This document shows, piece by piece, positions 53,150 to 62,003 of a stretch of DNA of 64,000 bases (positions within the stretch are counted from its first letter, which is position 1; the number at the start of each line of letters is the position of its first letter). The notes below the pieces were generated by a model. The model had not been told where the DNA came from and did no database searches. It was given only the letters and a program-made list of their open reading frames with translations. The stretch spans positions 2,046,001 to 2,110,000 of the forward strand of contig NC_015321.1 in assembly GCF_000194605.1 (NCBI RefSeq), in the 5' to 3' direction. The position numbers were made by a program, and so were the translations under genes. This DNA comes from Fluviicola taffensis DSM 16823. Lineage in GTDB: Bacteria > Bacteroidota > Bacteroidia > Flavobacteriales_D > Crocinitomicaceae.

Positions 53150-55771
53150 TTAATGCCCTTTTTCGCTTTTTTCATCTTTCGGGAATCCAGCAATCATTTT
53201 ATCGTAATCGGCTACTAATGCTTCAGCATCCATTCGTTTTCCACGAGCGATATCGGTAGCATTCGTATTTCCTTCTTTTTTCGCTTTTTCTTCTTCTACT
53301 TTGTACTTTTCGATGGAGTTTAGTAGATTGTCTCTCAGGTATCCGATGTATTGAGGAACAAACATCTGAGCATACATTCCGCCAGTTTTGTATTCTTTCT
53401 CATAAATTGGCAGTGCGCGTTTTTGAATTCGAGTATCTTGACGTGAAGCAAAGAAGGTCATAGAATTCAATACTCCAATTTTATCAAAACCTTGAACGCT
53501 ATTGGATTTGAGCACATTTTCAAAATAAGTCATTTGATCGGCATCTCCGTATTTTGCATAAATCATCGCAACACCGGTTTGCATTTTAGCCGAAGGTTCA
53601 GATTCCAAACGTTTACAAATTTCTAATGCAGATTTGTAATTCACTTTGGAAAGTTGTGTTAAAGCCGCGCTCATTACCGCATAAGATTGGTCTTTTTGAA
53701 GTGCATCGGTGCACAATTGCTCTAATTCAGGTGCAGAGATTATACCAGCCAAGGCAGTAATTGCAGCAACTCGAACAGCCGAAACAGAATCAGAACTTGC
53801 CATTTTTTTCAAACGATTGATAGCGGCTGTTTTATTGTCGTTACTCAATTTACCAATTTTATCTATTGAAGTAGCGCGAATATCCCAAAATGGGTCAATC
53901 AATCCTTCTAGTGCAATTTTACCTGCATCTGGTGAAGAAGACGGGACTTTTTTCAGTGCATTTTGTCTGTGAATGAAGTGTTTGGAGTTATTCCACTGAA
54001 AAGCATACCAAGAAGCATCTTTATGTTCTTCCAATTTACCTAAAAGCATTGCCTCTGAGTCGAAGATTACATTTTTTACAGTTCCTTGAGTAGGAATGCT
54101 TACTGTTGTGGATTCATCATTGAACCAATGACGTGTTGTTGTTGCCCCACGATCATCATAAACGGTCACATCAACTGGGAGTTTAAATAATCCAAATTGT
54201 GCTTTTTGCTTTTGGTTAACAGTTACTGAAACTGTAGTAGCGTCTGTTTTGTAAGAAACATCTAACGTTGGATGCCCTTTTCCTAAATACCACTGATTGA
54301 AGAACCAGTTTAAATCTTGTCCGCTTACGTCTTCAAAAGCCAATCTCAATTGGTGAAATTCTGCTGCTTTGAATTGATTTTGTTTCAAGTAATTTTTAAG
54401 ACCTAAGAAAAATGCCTCATCACCGATGTATTTTCGCAACATGTGTAAAATGCGACCACCTTTGTTGTAAGAATGTCCGTCAAACATATCCTCTCTAGAG
54501 TTGTAATCAAACCACACCAAATTGTGGTAACCACCTTGCTCTGCAGAAGCAAAGTAACCGTCAGCTTCTTGAATGGCCTGATACTCAGCTTCATCTAAGC
54601 CATGACGATGCTCATCCCATAAGAATTGAGAATAATTAGCGAAAGATTCGTTCAATGTTAAGTTAGACCATGATTCAGCGGTTACTAAATCTCCAAACCA
54701 ATGGTGAAATAATTCGTGAGCAATGGTAGAGTTATCGTTATTATCCAATAATTCACGTTGTGTTTTATAGGCATATTCTCCAAAAACAACCGCTCCTGTA
54801 TTTTCCATCGCACCAGATACATAATCCCGCACAATAATTTGAGAGTATTTATCCCAAGGATATTCTACACCCAATAATTGAGAGAAAAATCCAATCATTG
54901 CTGGAGTTTCACCGAAAATAGCTTTCGCATCTTTTTCCCACTCAGGCTCTACGTAGTAGTTTACCTCCATGTTCGTTCCATCTGGTCGTTTGTAAGTATC
55001 TTTTACAATTTTAAATTCACCAACGCCCATCATAAATAAGTAAGGAGCATGCGCCAAATCTTGTTTCCAATAGTCTGTTCTTGTTCCATTGGCATTTTTG
55101 GTAGAACTTATCAATTTACCGTTAGAAAGTGTGGTGTATTTATCTTCTACAGTGATGTAGATTTCTTCTTTCGTTTTAGAGTTTGGAGAATCAATTGTTG
55201 GAAACCATACAGAGTTTGATTGTGTTTCACCCTGTGTCCAAATTTGAGGCATTTTATTTGGTTCCTCGCCTCGTGGATTAATAAAGTAAAGTCCTTTGTC
55301 ACTAGTAATTGCGGAAGAACCTCCCGTTTTACGCTCATCTGGCTTAGAGATATAGTCAATAACAACAGTGTAGTTCTCGTCTCGCGTATATTTTTTGTCT
55401 AACTGAATAGTTAAAACATCTTCTTTATATTCAAAAATACAGGCCTTACCAGCCATAGAAACACTTTTAATTTCCATCCCTTTTGCGTCCAAAATGAGTT
55501 CGCTAGATGCATAGTAATGTGGCTTTGCTTGAAGTGTTTCTTTCCCGATTAACCAAGATTTTGCCCAGTCAAATGAGACCTCTAGTTTGGTGTGGATTAA
55601 ATCAGTTAAAACTGTTCTAGAAGCATGATATACTTTTGGCTCCTCTTGTTTTGGTTCTTCAATAGAAGTTGTTGTCTCAGTATTGCTTTTACCTACAGTG
55701 TTTTCTTTATCAGAATGTTTGGGTTGACAAGCTACAAGGACAAGAGCAACCAAATAGTTTATTTTCTTCAT
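53150..55771 (-). CDS. M1-family zinc aminopeptidase lipoprotein
   Basis: The 873-residue protein has a lipobox (LVALVLVACQ, Cys15), the exopeptidase motif GAMENTG and the zinc site H352-E-L-F-H356-H-W with the third ligand E375 in LTLNESFANY, all spaced as in M1 (gluzincin) aminopeptidases. Residues ~600-820 form HEAT-like alpha repeats, as in the C-terminal domain of the family. It should cleave N-terminal residues from peptides at the periplasmic or outer surface. It is monocistronic with its own terminator. The length is normal for M1 with a HEAT domain. Confidence 0.93.
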   Translation of the reverse strand: MKKINYLVALVLVACQPKHSDKENTVGKSNTETTTSIEEPKQEEPKVYHASRTVLTDLIHTKLEVSFDWAKSWLIGKETLQAKPHYYASSELILDAKGMEIKSVSMAGKACIFEYKEDVLTIQLDKKYTRDENYTVVIDYISKPDERKTGGSSAITSDKGLYFINPRGEEPNKMPQIWTQGETQSNSVWFPTIDSPNSKTKEEIYITVEDKYTTLSNGKLISSTKNANGTRTDYWKQDLAHAPYLFMMGVGEFKIVKDTYKRPDGTNMEVNYYVEPEWEKDAKAIFGETPAMIGFFSQLLGVEYPWDKYSQIIVRDYVSGAMENTGAVVFGEYAYKTQRELLDNNDNSTIAHELFHHWFGDLVTAESWSNLTLNESFANYSQFLWDEHRHGLDEAEYQAIQEADGYFASAEQGGYHNLVWFDYNSREDMFDGHSYNKGGRILHMLRKYIGDEAFFLGLKNYLKQNQFKAAEFHQLRLAFEDVSGQDLNWFFNQWYLGKGHPTLDVSYKTDATTVSVTVNQKQKAQFGLFKLPVDVTVYDDRGATTTRHWFNDESTTVSIPTQGTVKNVIFDSEAMLLGKLEEHKDASWYAFQWNNSKHFIHRQNALKKVPSSSPDAGKIALEGLIDPFWDIRATSIDKIGKLSNDNKTAAINRLKKMASSDSVSAVRVAAITALAGIISAPELEQLCTDALQKDQSYAVMSAALTQLSKVNYKSALEICKRLESEPSAKMQTGVAMIYAKYGDADQMTYFENVLKSNSVQGFDKIGVLNSMTFFASRQDTRIQKRALPIYEKEYKTGGMYAQMFVPQYIGYLRDNLLNSIEKYKVEEEKAKKEGNTNATDIARGKRMDAEALVADYDKMIAGFPKDEKSEKGH

Positions 55772-55848
55772 TTCGGGGCGAATAAGATTCTAATTTAATT
55801 CAATGAGCAAATATAGGAAACTATGTATTTTTTGCAATCTTTTTCTAG

Positions 55849-56364
55849 ATGAATGGACAAATAGTTCGTAATATTGCCACAAAATTCATACAGATGGAAA
55901 CAGCCAATTGGACAACAGACGGAGAATTACTTCACGCTAATAAAGATGGTGTTCACATTCGCTGGGATGATTCTCATTTTTTCACCATTACCTATAAAGG
56001 GAAGAAGTTCCGTGGAGAAGTGATGTCGAACCGAATGGAGGAGGGGTTATTAATTCTAAAATTAAATCACCGTGTTTTTGAAGTGAAAAAGGGTGGTCCT
56101 TTGGACGAACTAATTGCTTCTCTTGGAATGGACAAGCCAAAATTGCGTAAGTTGAAGCAATTGAAAGCTCCAATGCCAGGAAGAGTTGTCAGTGTTGCTG
56201 TTACGGTGGGTCAATCCATCGAAGTAGGAGATTCTTTATTGACTTTAGAGGCAATGAAAATGGAAAATGTTCTCAAAGCTGAAGGAGTGGGCGTTGTGAA
56301 AGCAATTGCAGTCAATCCAAATGACATTGTAGATAAAGGAGGACTATTAATTGAATTTGAGTAA
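55849..56364 (+). CDS. Biotinyl-domain carrier protein (acyl-CoA carboxylase BCCP-like)
   Basis: The 171-residue protein ends with a biotinyl/lipoyl domain containing LEAMKMENVLKAEG, whose Lys137 would be biotinylated, and LKAPMPGRVVSV earlier in the same domain. The N-terminal 90 residues are the short adaptor segment seen in stand-alone carrier subunits of Bacteroidota acetyl/propionyl-CoA carboxylases. The second ATG at 55894 (METANWTTDG) may be the real start. The carboxylase subunits are not in the window. A perfect 22-bp palindrome follows as terminator. Confidence 0.85.
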   Translation: MNGQIVRNIATKFIQMETANWTTDGELLHANKDGVHIRWDDSHFFTITYKGKKFRGEVMSNRMEEGLLILKLNHRVFEVKKGGPLDELIASLGMDKPKLRKLKQLKAPMPGRVVSVAVTVGQSIEVGDSLLTLEAMKMENVLKAEGVGVVKAIAVNPNDIVDKGGLLIEFE

Positions 56365-56409
56365 TCAGGTTAAAAAATTAGGTTCAATAAAAAATAGACT
56401 GAAACTAAA

Positions 56410-56431
56410 AACGGCTCCAATTGGAGCCGTT
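56410..56431. terminator. Perfect 22-bp palindromic terminator
   Basis: Arms AACGGCTCCAA and TTGGAGCCGTT without a spacer, between the convergent carrier-protein gene and the small unknown gene. Confidence 0.8.
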
Positions 56432-56452
56432 AGTCGTATATAAACTTATTTT

Positions 56453-56728
56453 TTATTTCGCCTTTTGTGTCGAAAATGCTTTTTGTATGATAGATGGATA
56501 CACTGCTCCAAATTCTTTCATACACCAGTCCCTTAAATGTTGAATCTCCTCTGAGTCAGAGATCCATTTAATTGCCTTAGACAATTCTTTTTGGAATAAA
56601 AGCGGGTCAAAACTTACCCGAACTAGGATTTTTTTCGTCAGTTCAAACATGGGGTTTTGTTTAATAATTTCATCTAATATAACGAACCCTTTTCTTATTT
56701 GGTATATCGGAAATGTTAAAAGTTGCAT
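56453..56728 (-). CDS. Small unknown protein
   Basis: Starting at the ATG at 56728 the product has 91 residues (MQLLTFPIYQIRKGFVILDE ... AKWISDSEEIQHLRDWCMKE-type helices); the frame opens earlier at 56764, but that start would lie within the terminator of the upstream gene. It is predicted to be helical and cytoplasmic. No family was recognised, and the gene could be a fragment. Confidence 0.5.
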   Translation of the reverse strand: MQLLTFPIYQIRKGFVILDEIIKQNPMFELTKKILVRVSFDPLLFQKELSKAIKWISDSEEIQHLRDWCMKEFGAVYPSIIQKAFSTQKAK

Positions 56729-56737
56729 ATAAAAAAA

Positions 56738-56766
56738 GCGTGTGCCGATAACCATCAGACACACGC
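56738..56766 (-). terminator. Terminator of the Omp28 operon
   Basis: Arms GCGTGTG and CACACGC, followed on the minus strand by TTTTTTTAT, 24 bp after the Omp28-like stop codon. Confidence 0.85.
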
Positions 56767-56789
56767 CACTTTACAGGGAATGTTAACTA

Positions 56790-57773
56790 TTAATGCAAGT
56801 GTTTTTCGATTACTTGATAAATTTCTTGCGTTGTTTTGTCATAAACATAGATATACAGTTTCATGTTATCTACATTGTATTGATCTGGCAACTTGTAGGA
56901 ATAACTGACGAAATATTTTGCGTTTGCTCCTAAATCACTTGCCGTCAAAACCTTGCCGAAGGTTCTTCCATCGATACATCCTCTAAGGATATCCCTGTGA
57001 ACGTAAGATTCATGTCTACCATCTGGTACTCCTGCATTACCCGGGCTTCCATCCGGATCCAGATTCCCCGGCACCAATTGTCGTGCAACCAATGAGTCTT
57101 CTACCAGGCATACAACAACTGCTAAATCAGCGGTTAAAGAAGCGTCCACTTTGTCTACTTCCGCATGCAGGAACAATCCGCGGGTAGCAGCAAAGTAATT
57201 GGCAACAGCCTGAATGTTGACTTTTACTGGTGTAGCCAAACAAGCATTCGTTTTATTGGCAATCGCAGCTCCAGCATTGGATACAAATTGATTGTTTGCC
57301 TGTGTGCGATTCACACAAAATGCAGGGTTTCCTATAAATGCAGAGCCAGGAGCATCTTGTCCAAAGTGTTTCCCAATTTCAAAACCAGCATCACAATAAA
57401 AAACAGTTGGATATTCTGTTGAAGTTACTTGAAATCCAGTTAATCCAGTTGGACCGGAGTGGATTGCTAAGCCAAAAATATGATCTGGATTTGTAGCAAT
57501 CAATTGTTCCATATTGGCTGTTGAAGCTGGACAATTCACACATTGGTGACCTGTAAAGTCTTCAATAAGAACATTGCGTTGAGTGTTGGTATTTGCAGCA
57601 AATGTGGGCCATAAACCTTGATTCATATAGTAAGCAGAGTCACCATCCGGATACAAGCTCCAATCTAACGTACTCGATACAGCTCCTGATCCAGCGGGAT
57701 ACGCATTTTTGACCTTGTCACAAGAAGCAATTACAAGTGCTAATACGGTTGTAAGGATTAAAATCTTTTTCAT
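56790..57773 (-). CDS. Omp28-related outer-membrane lipoprotein with thioredoxin-like CxxC
   Basis: The 327-residue protein has a lipobox (LALVIASC, Cys18), then NVLIEDFTGHQCVNCPAS with the C78-V-N-C81 pair, the typical Omp28 thioredoxin-like site. The rest has beta-sandwich character and no further domain. Omp28-type proteins are outer-membrane or surface lipoproteins of unknown role. It lies 16 bp after the DUF6029-like gene and is the last of a three-gene operon with a TlpA-like thioredoxin gene. Confidence 0.88.
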   Translation of the reverse strand: MKKILILTTVLALVIASCDKVKNAYPAGSGAVSSTLDWSLYPDGDSAYYMNQGLWPTFAANTNTQRNVLIEDFTGHQCVNCPASTANMEQLIATNPDHIFGLAIHSGPTGLTGFQVTSTEYPTVFYCDAGFEIGKHFGQDAPGSAFIGNPAFCVNRTQANNQFVSNAGAAIANKTNACLATPVKVNIQAVANYFAATRGLFLHAEVDKVDASLTADLAVVVCLVEDSLVARQLVPGNLDPDGSPGNAGVPDGRHESYVHRDILRGCIDGRTFGKVLTASDLGANAKYFVSYSYKLPDQYNVDNMKLYIYVYDKTTQEIYQVIEKHLH

Positions 57774-57789
57774 ATTCTAAAAGTATTTA

Positions 57790-59484
57790 TTAGAAACTTT
57801 GTGTTAACGATACAGTTAAACCGTTAGATGCTGGGACAAAACGGCAAACACCACCCACACAGAATAAACCTGCACGTTGTCTACCGTAATTTAAAGTGAT
57901 ACGAGTAGCATCTTTGATCCAACCAAATGAACCAATTGCATAATGTACGCGTAAATCTTTATTTGGATTTCCATAATTGTATTGATCCATGAATCCGATA
58001 AACCAGTTTGGTGAAATATTGTATTCCAACACTACCGTTACCCAGTCTCCTTTATCTTTCGAAGTATGGTAATCGAAACCAAGCATTTTTCTGTTTCCAG
58101 TAAATAATGCCTGAACTTCTGCGCGGATACTGTGTTTCTTATTGATTTTCCAGCCTGCCTCAAGAACACCGATGTGAGAACTAATCATCCCATGAGCATC
58201 TTCAGTAATTTTGGAAACATCATTGTTGATGATAATATTGAAGTAGGAAGCAATCAAATAAAAGTTTTTATTCAGCTTGAATGTCACATTGAAGTTGATG
58301 TCTTGCCAAAGCAAACTATCCGATAAATCATAAGGATTTCCTTTATACATGACGCGTGAAGAATCTCCAGGCATTCCAAATCCTGAACGATGTTTCATCG
58401 GTAAATAAGCTGTAGAATAATTCACATTTATTGGAATCCCATATTTTCCACCACCTTTTCCTTTTGGAATGGTGTAAAGAACTTCCGCTTGAAAGGCAAC
58501 TTCACCCAATGGCTGTGTAGCATAAGGATAAAGCGTTGCCACTAAGTTGTAGGTATGCGTTTTGTTCATCGCAGGTAAATAGTTGATAAACAAATCGGCT
58601 AAACCTTTCGTTCTATCTGATCGGTAACTCATATTATCTACCGATTTTGCAGAAAGTGAGATTCCCAATCCTTTGCGTGAATACCCCAAGTTAATCAATG
58701 CTGAATGCCCTGGATTATAAATGTATCCATTGTCTTCACTAGGATCATTGTCTTTGTGGGTGTATTCCCCATTTAACGTAAATTTCTTATAGCGCAAACC
58801 AATTCGTCCACTGTAAGCAGCTACATTTTCAGGAAGGATATATAATTCGTTATCGTCTTTTTGGTATTTACTGACAAAGGAACCTCCAATTGTTACATCC
58901 AATCCGGTTGAATCCAATCGGGGTAAAAATTCGTTGATGTGAAACTGCAAATCAATACCTCTGGTTACTCCACTTGATTTTTCAACACGTCCACCTTGGA
59001 AGGAATAACGTTGGTTTCCGTAAACACCTTTTAGTTGAATTCCTTTGTAAGGTCTCAAAATAACTCGAGCGCCATCCATAGCATTATCGTAACCCAAGTT
59101 GCGATCTTCATAAGCTCTGAAAATAGTTCCAGCACCAAATTGCTCGTAGAAATTCCCTAAGGTTACATCAATATAATCATTAGACCAACCAACATAACGC
59201 ATTCCAAGACCAGTTCCATCAAATCGATTCGGATATCCATTAATTCTTGGGAGATAAGATTCAAAACGAGCTCCAGCTTTAAATCTTGAACCAGAATAGA
59301 AAACATTCATATAAGAGTTCAACAACCCTCTTTCTACTGGTTGTGCCGCTCCAATTAAAGGATCTGCATTTAAATACTGGAAGGTTGCTTCCATATTTCC
59401 AGTGATATTCCCTAAGACATTCGATTGTCCGAGTGTACTAAACGACCCTGACAATGCGCAGATTCCTAAAATCCAGTTTTTCAT
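57790..59484 (-). CDS. DUF6029-like outer-membrane barrel protein
   Basis: The 564-residue protein has a signal peptide (MKNWILGICALSGSFSTLGQ) and alternating strands throughout, e.g. RYVGWSNDYIDVTLGNFYEQ then FGAGTIFR, GAGTIFRAYEDRNLGYDNAM and LNGEYTHKDNDPSEDNGYIY, ending in TVSLTQSF, typical of an outer-membrane barrel. In Bacteroidota such a protein is often encoded between TlpA-like and Omp28-like genes, as here; I assign DUF6029 from that context and pattern. The substrate is unknown. Confidence 0.75.
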   Translation of the reverse strand: MKNWILGICALSGSFSTLGQSNVLGNITGNMEATFQYLNADPLIGAAQPVERGLLNSYMNVFYSGSRFKAGARFESYLPRINGYPNRFDGTGLGMRYVGWSNDYIDVTLGNFYEQFGAGTIFRAYEDRNLGYDNAMDGARVILRPYKGIQLKGVYGNQRYSFQGGRVEKSSGVTRGIDLQFHINEFLPRLDSTGLDVTIGGSFVSKYQKDDNELYILPENVAAYSGRIGLRYKKFTLNGEYTHKDNDPSEDNGYIYNPGHSALINLGYSRKGLGISLSAKSVDNMSYRSDRTKGLADLFINYLPAMNKTHTYNLVATLYPYATQPLGEVAFQAEVLYTIPKGKGGGKYGIPINVNYSTAYLPMKHRSGFGMPGDSSRVMYKGNPYDLSDSLLWQDINFNVTFKLNKNFYLIASYFNIIINNDVSKITEDAHGMISSHIGVLEAGWKINKKHSIRAEVQALFTGNRKMLGFDYHTSKDKGDWVTVVLEYNISPNWFIGFMDQYNYGNPNKDLRVHYAIGSFGWIKDATRITLNYGRQRAGLFCVGGVCRFVPASNGLTVSLTQSF

Positions 59485-59506
59485 TGAAGTATAATAAGTA
59501 GCTTGT

Positions 59507-60013
59507 TTATTTGACTATTTTTTTGATTTCTTCGTACAACTTTTCTTCATCACCAGGTGCGTAGTTGTTGTGAGAATAGACAATATTTCCGTTTTGATCT
59601 ACTAAAAAGGTGTGAGGAACATTATTCACTCCCATAGCACGTTTGAAATCTCCATTTGGATCCATTAGAACCAAGTATTCCCATCCTTTTCCATCTACAT
59701 AAACAGGGACTTGAGCTTTTGTTTTTTCATCATCAATAGTTACAGCAACTAGATTCACTCCTGTCTCTTCTTGCCAATCAGTGTACAAATCATGAATGGT
59801 GTTTAATTCACGTTTACAAGGCGAACACCAAGTTGCCCAAAAAGAAATAACTACTGGGCCTTTGAAACCTAGTTCGGCAGTATTTACAGATTTCCCATTC
59901 ATATCTACCAACTTTACAGAAGGAAGTTGTTTTACAATAAGTGGCTCATGGTCTTGTGCGAATGTTAAAGCAGAAACAACAAGTCCAAGGAATAAGAACG
60001 CGATTTTTTTCAT
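59507..60013 (-). CDS. TlpA-family periplasmic thioredoxin
   Basis: The 168-residue protein has a signal peptide (FLFLGLVVSALTFAQ) and one thioredoxin domain with C63-S-P-C66 in FWATWCSPCKREL and the cis-Pro region NNVPHTFLVDQNG. It should reduce or exchange disulfides in the periplasm, possibly those of the co-transcribed Omp28-like lipoprotein. It starts the three-gene operon; the next gene follows by 22 bp. A -7-like TATCTTTG lies 46 bp upstream. Confidence 0.9.
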   Translation of the reverse strand: MKKIAFLFLGLVVSALTFAQDHEPLIVKQLPSVKLVDMNGKSVNTAELGFKGPVVISFWATWCSPCKRELNTIHDLYTDWQEETGVNLVAVTIDDEKTKAQVPVYVDGKGWEYLVLMDPNGDFKRAMGVNNVPHTFLVDQNGNIVYSHNNYAPGDEEKLYEEIKKIVK

Positions 60014-60058
60014 AGTTTAAATTTTAGCATGCACAATTTCAACTTTCGTGCCGAAACC

Positions 60059-60066
60059 CAAAGATA
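60059..60066 (-). promoter_or_regulatory. -7 box upstream of the tlpA-like gene
   Basis: Reads TATCTTTG on the minus strand, matching TAnnTTTG. The only nearby -33 TTG lies 14 bp away, shorter than the usual 19, so support is partial. The rest of 60014-60300 shows no gene. Confidence 0.45.
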
Positions 60067-60300
60067 CTTTTTCCTTCACACAATTTTAAACAGTTGTTAA
60101 TGGATACTCTTGTATTCCTAAAAAATGTTAAGCTGAATCAAAAGATTGTACTCCTAAAAAGTTTCATTGCCATCACTTTTCAACCGTTTAGGTCTAAAAA
60201 TGAGCACTTCAATCAAAAAACAGAGAATATTGACCTTATTTGTATTGTTTTTTTGATGAAAAAATTGTATTCTTACGAATTGATACGCGAATCAAACAGC

Positions 60301-60331
60301 TTGTTTGTGATAATTTGCTGTTATATATTTG
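60301..60331 (+). promoter_or_regulatory. Promoter of the 60353 T9SS gene
   Basis: TTG at 60301-60303, a 20-base spacer, then TATATTTG at 60324-60331, 21 bp before the start codon; consistent with the Bacteroidota consensus. Confidence 0.7.
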
Positions 60332-60352
60332 TGAAAACTAGAAATTCAAACT

Positions 60353-61129
60353 ATGAAAAAAATATACTCTCTATTAAGTCTTTTGTTGCTAACGGTGTCT
60401 GCTAATGCTCAGGTAGAGATCAGGGAGTCAAATGCAGGTGCAGTAGCTGTCGGGAATGATATTTCAGGCACAACCTTTACAGCAAATGTAACGGATGATC
60501 AGACATATATCTTTTATTTCAATGTCAAGAACGTTTCGGGATCTGATCAATACCTACGTATTAAGGTGTTGGAACTTTCTGCACCAGCAGGATGGTCAGA
60601 CGGTGTTTGTTGGGGAGCTTATCCAGATGATGAACTGGAAGGACAGTGTTACACTGCTGCTGCGGTGAACACAAATCCCTGGACAACTCCAAATCCTCCG
60701 GGAGTGATGCATGCGCAAACAATTCCTGACCAGGGAAACGGATTGTTGTGGCCGGATATTCATGTGTATGGCACGGGTTCAGCCCATTACCGGTATTATG
60801 TGATGTCAAACCAAGGAGGGTTTGCTATTGACTCTTTTGATTTAGTCGTTTCTAGAACATTGAGTATTGATGATAATAAAGTTGCAGCAACTGTTTCAGC
60901 TTATCCCAATCCTGCAAACAATTTATTGACTATTAATACAACAGGGATTGAGAATGGTAATTCTTCTGTTAAAATTGTTGATGTATTGGGTAAATTGATT
61001 TATAATGAGGAGATGAGCGCTAGTAGCAAGAAAATAGATGTTAGCGAATTTAAAAACGGAGTGTATATTTTAACTGTAATGGATAAAGGAGCGATTGTTC
61101 AAACACGAAGAATAGTTGTGAAGCATTAG
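60353..61129 (+). CDS. Small T9SS-secreted protein
   Basis: The 258-residue protein has a signal peptide (MKKIYSLLSLLLLTVSANAQ), a ~155-residue beta-sandwich (NDISGTTFTANVTDDQTYIF ... FAIDSFDLVVSRTLS) with no close family recognised, and a T9SS type A domain (VSAYPNPANNLLTINTTG ... NGVYILTVMDKGAIVQTRRI). It would be secreted to the surface; the binding partner is unknown. It has its own promoter and a palindromic terminator. Confidence 0.88.
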   Translation: MKKIYSLLSLLLLTVSANAQVEIRESNAGAVAVGNDISGTTFTANVTDDQTYIFYFNVKNVSGSDQYLRIKVLELSAPAGWSDGVCWGAYPDDELEGQCYTAAAVNTNPWTTPNPPGVMHAQTIPDQGNGLLWPDIHVYGTGSAHYRYYVMSNQGGFAIDSFDLVVSRTLSIDDNKVAATVSAYPNPANNLLTINTTGIENGNSSVKIVDVLGKLIYNEEMSASSKKIDVSEFKNGVYILTVMDKGAIVQTRRIVVKH

Positions 61130-61151
61130 TAAAATATTTAAATTGAAATTT

Positions 61152-61173
61152 AAAGGGTGCAATTGCACCCTTT
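61152..61173 (+). terminator. Perfect 22-bp palindromic terminator
   Basis: Arms AAAGGGTGCAA and TTGCACCCTTT, then a T-run, after the T9SS gene and before the convergent sirtuin gene. Confidence 0.88.
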
Positions 61174-61186
61174 TTTTTGGCAGAAA

Positions 61187-61879
61187 TTAATGTCCAAGAA
61201 TTTGTTTCAAATGACTAACAGACTCTTCTGCAGTACAATTCAAAATGATATAATCAGTAGATATATTTAGTTTTTTTGCAGCAGGATCAACCACTATTTT
61301 GCGTGCCTTTTTTGGTGCGTTATGAATTAATCTGGCAGCTGGATATACTTGTAGAGATGTTCCAATAACGATAAAAATATCAGCTTGTTTAATGATCTCA
61401 GCCGCATCAGAAAGTAAGGGAACTTCTTCCCCAAACCACACAACATGTGGACGTAATGGAAAACCATCATCGCAAAAATCAGTCATTTTCAATTCGTGTC
61501 CTTCTATTAAGTAGTATTTGCTTTCTGGGTTAGGTCCAGAGCTCTTTGCGTACCGAATATTACCATGTAGATGAAGCACATTTGAGTTTCCAGCACGCTC
61601 GTGTAAGTCGTCAATATTTTGAGTAATTATCTGAACATGAAAATGTTCCTGAAGTTCTTTGAAATAATGATGTGCTAAATTGGGGTTTGAGCTTATAACC
61701 TTAAGCCGTCTTTCGTTGTAAAATCGTTGTAGTAAAGTGGGGTTGTTTTTCCAAGCTTCGGGCGTTGCCACTTCTTCGATCGAGTGATTTTCCCACAATC
61801 CATCAGCATCACGGAATGTTTTGATGCCACTTTCAGCACTGATACCTGCTCCCGATAGAATAACAAGATTACATTTCAT
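61187..61879 (-). CDS. cobB: Sir2-family NAD-dependent deacylase (CobB-like)
   Basis: The 230-residue sirtuin has the NAD site (SGAGISAESGIKTFRDADGLW), TQNIDDLHERAG, catalytic His105 (VLHLHGN) and the class III pair Y54-x-x-R57 (FYNERR) that favours succinyl/malonyl-lysine. Between His105 and PLRPHVVWFGE the usual four zinc Cys are absent: only one Cys (FCDDGF) remains. I recall other Bacteroidota sirtuins without the zinc Cys, so the enzyme may still be active. It removes acyl groups from protein lysines in the cytoplasm. Confidence 0.9.
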   Translation of the reverse strand: MKCNLVILSGAGISAESGIKTFRDADGLWENHSIEEVATPEAWKNNPTLLQRFYNERRLKVISSNPNLAHHYFKELQEHFHVQIITQNIDDLHERAGNSNVLHLHGNIRYAKSSGPNPESKYYLIEGHELKMTDFCDDGFPLRPHVVWFGEEVPLLSDAAEIIKQADIFIVIGTSLQVYPAARLIHNAPKKARKIVVDPAAKKLNISTDYIILNCTAEESVSHLKQILGH

Positions 61880-61939
61880 AGGTCGAATTTAGCTTTCCAA
61901 TAGTTTTTATTATTATGAAACCAATGTTTTAACGATTTA

Positions 61940-61970
61940 TTGTTGTAATTTAAGCATTTAGATATATTTG
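61940..61970 (+). promoter_or_regulatory. Promoter of the 62004 T9SS gene
   Basis: TTG at 61940-61942, a 20-base spacer, then TATATTTG at 61963-61970, the same layout as the promoter at 60301-60331, 33 bp before the start codon. Confidence 0.65.
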
Positions 61971-62003
61971 TGTTAATCATTAAAACTATAAAATAAAACT
62001 CAC

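Noticed and set aside
56729-56764. Upstream start of the small gene at 56453
   Set aside because: It lies inside the terminator hairpin of the Omp28-like operon, so the ATG at 56728 is preferred.
60094-60405. 103-codon frame ahead of the 60353 T9SS gene
   Set aside because: It overlaps the promoter and signal peptide of the real gene, uses another frame and has no coding character.
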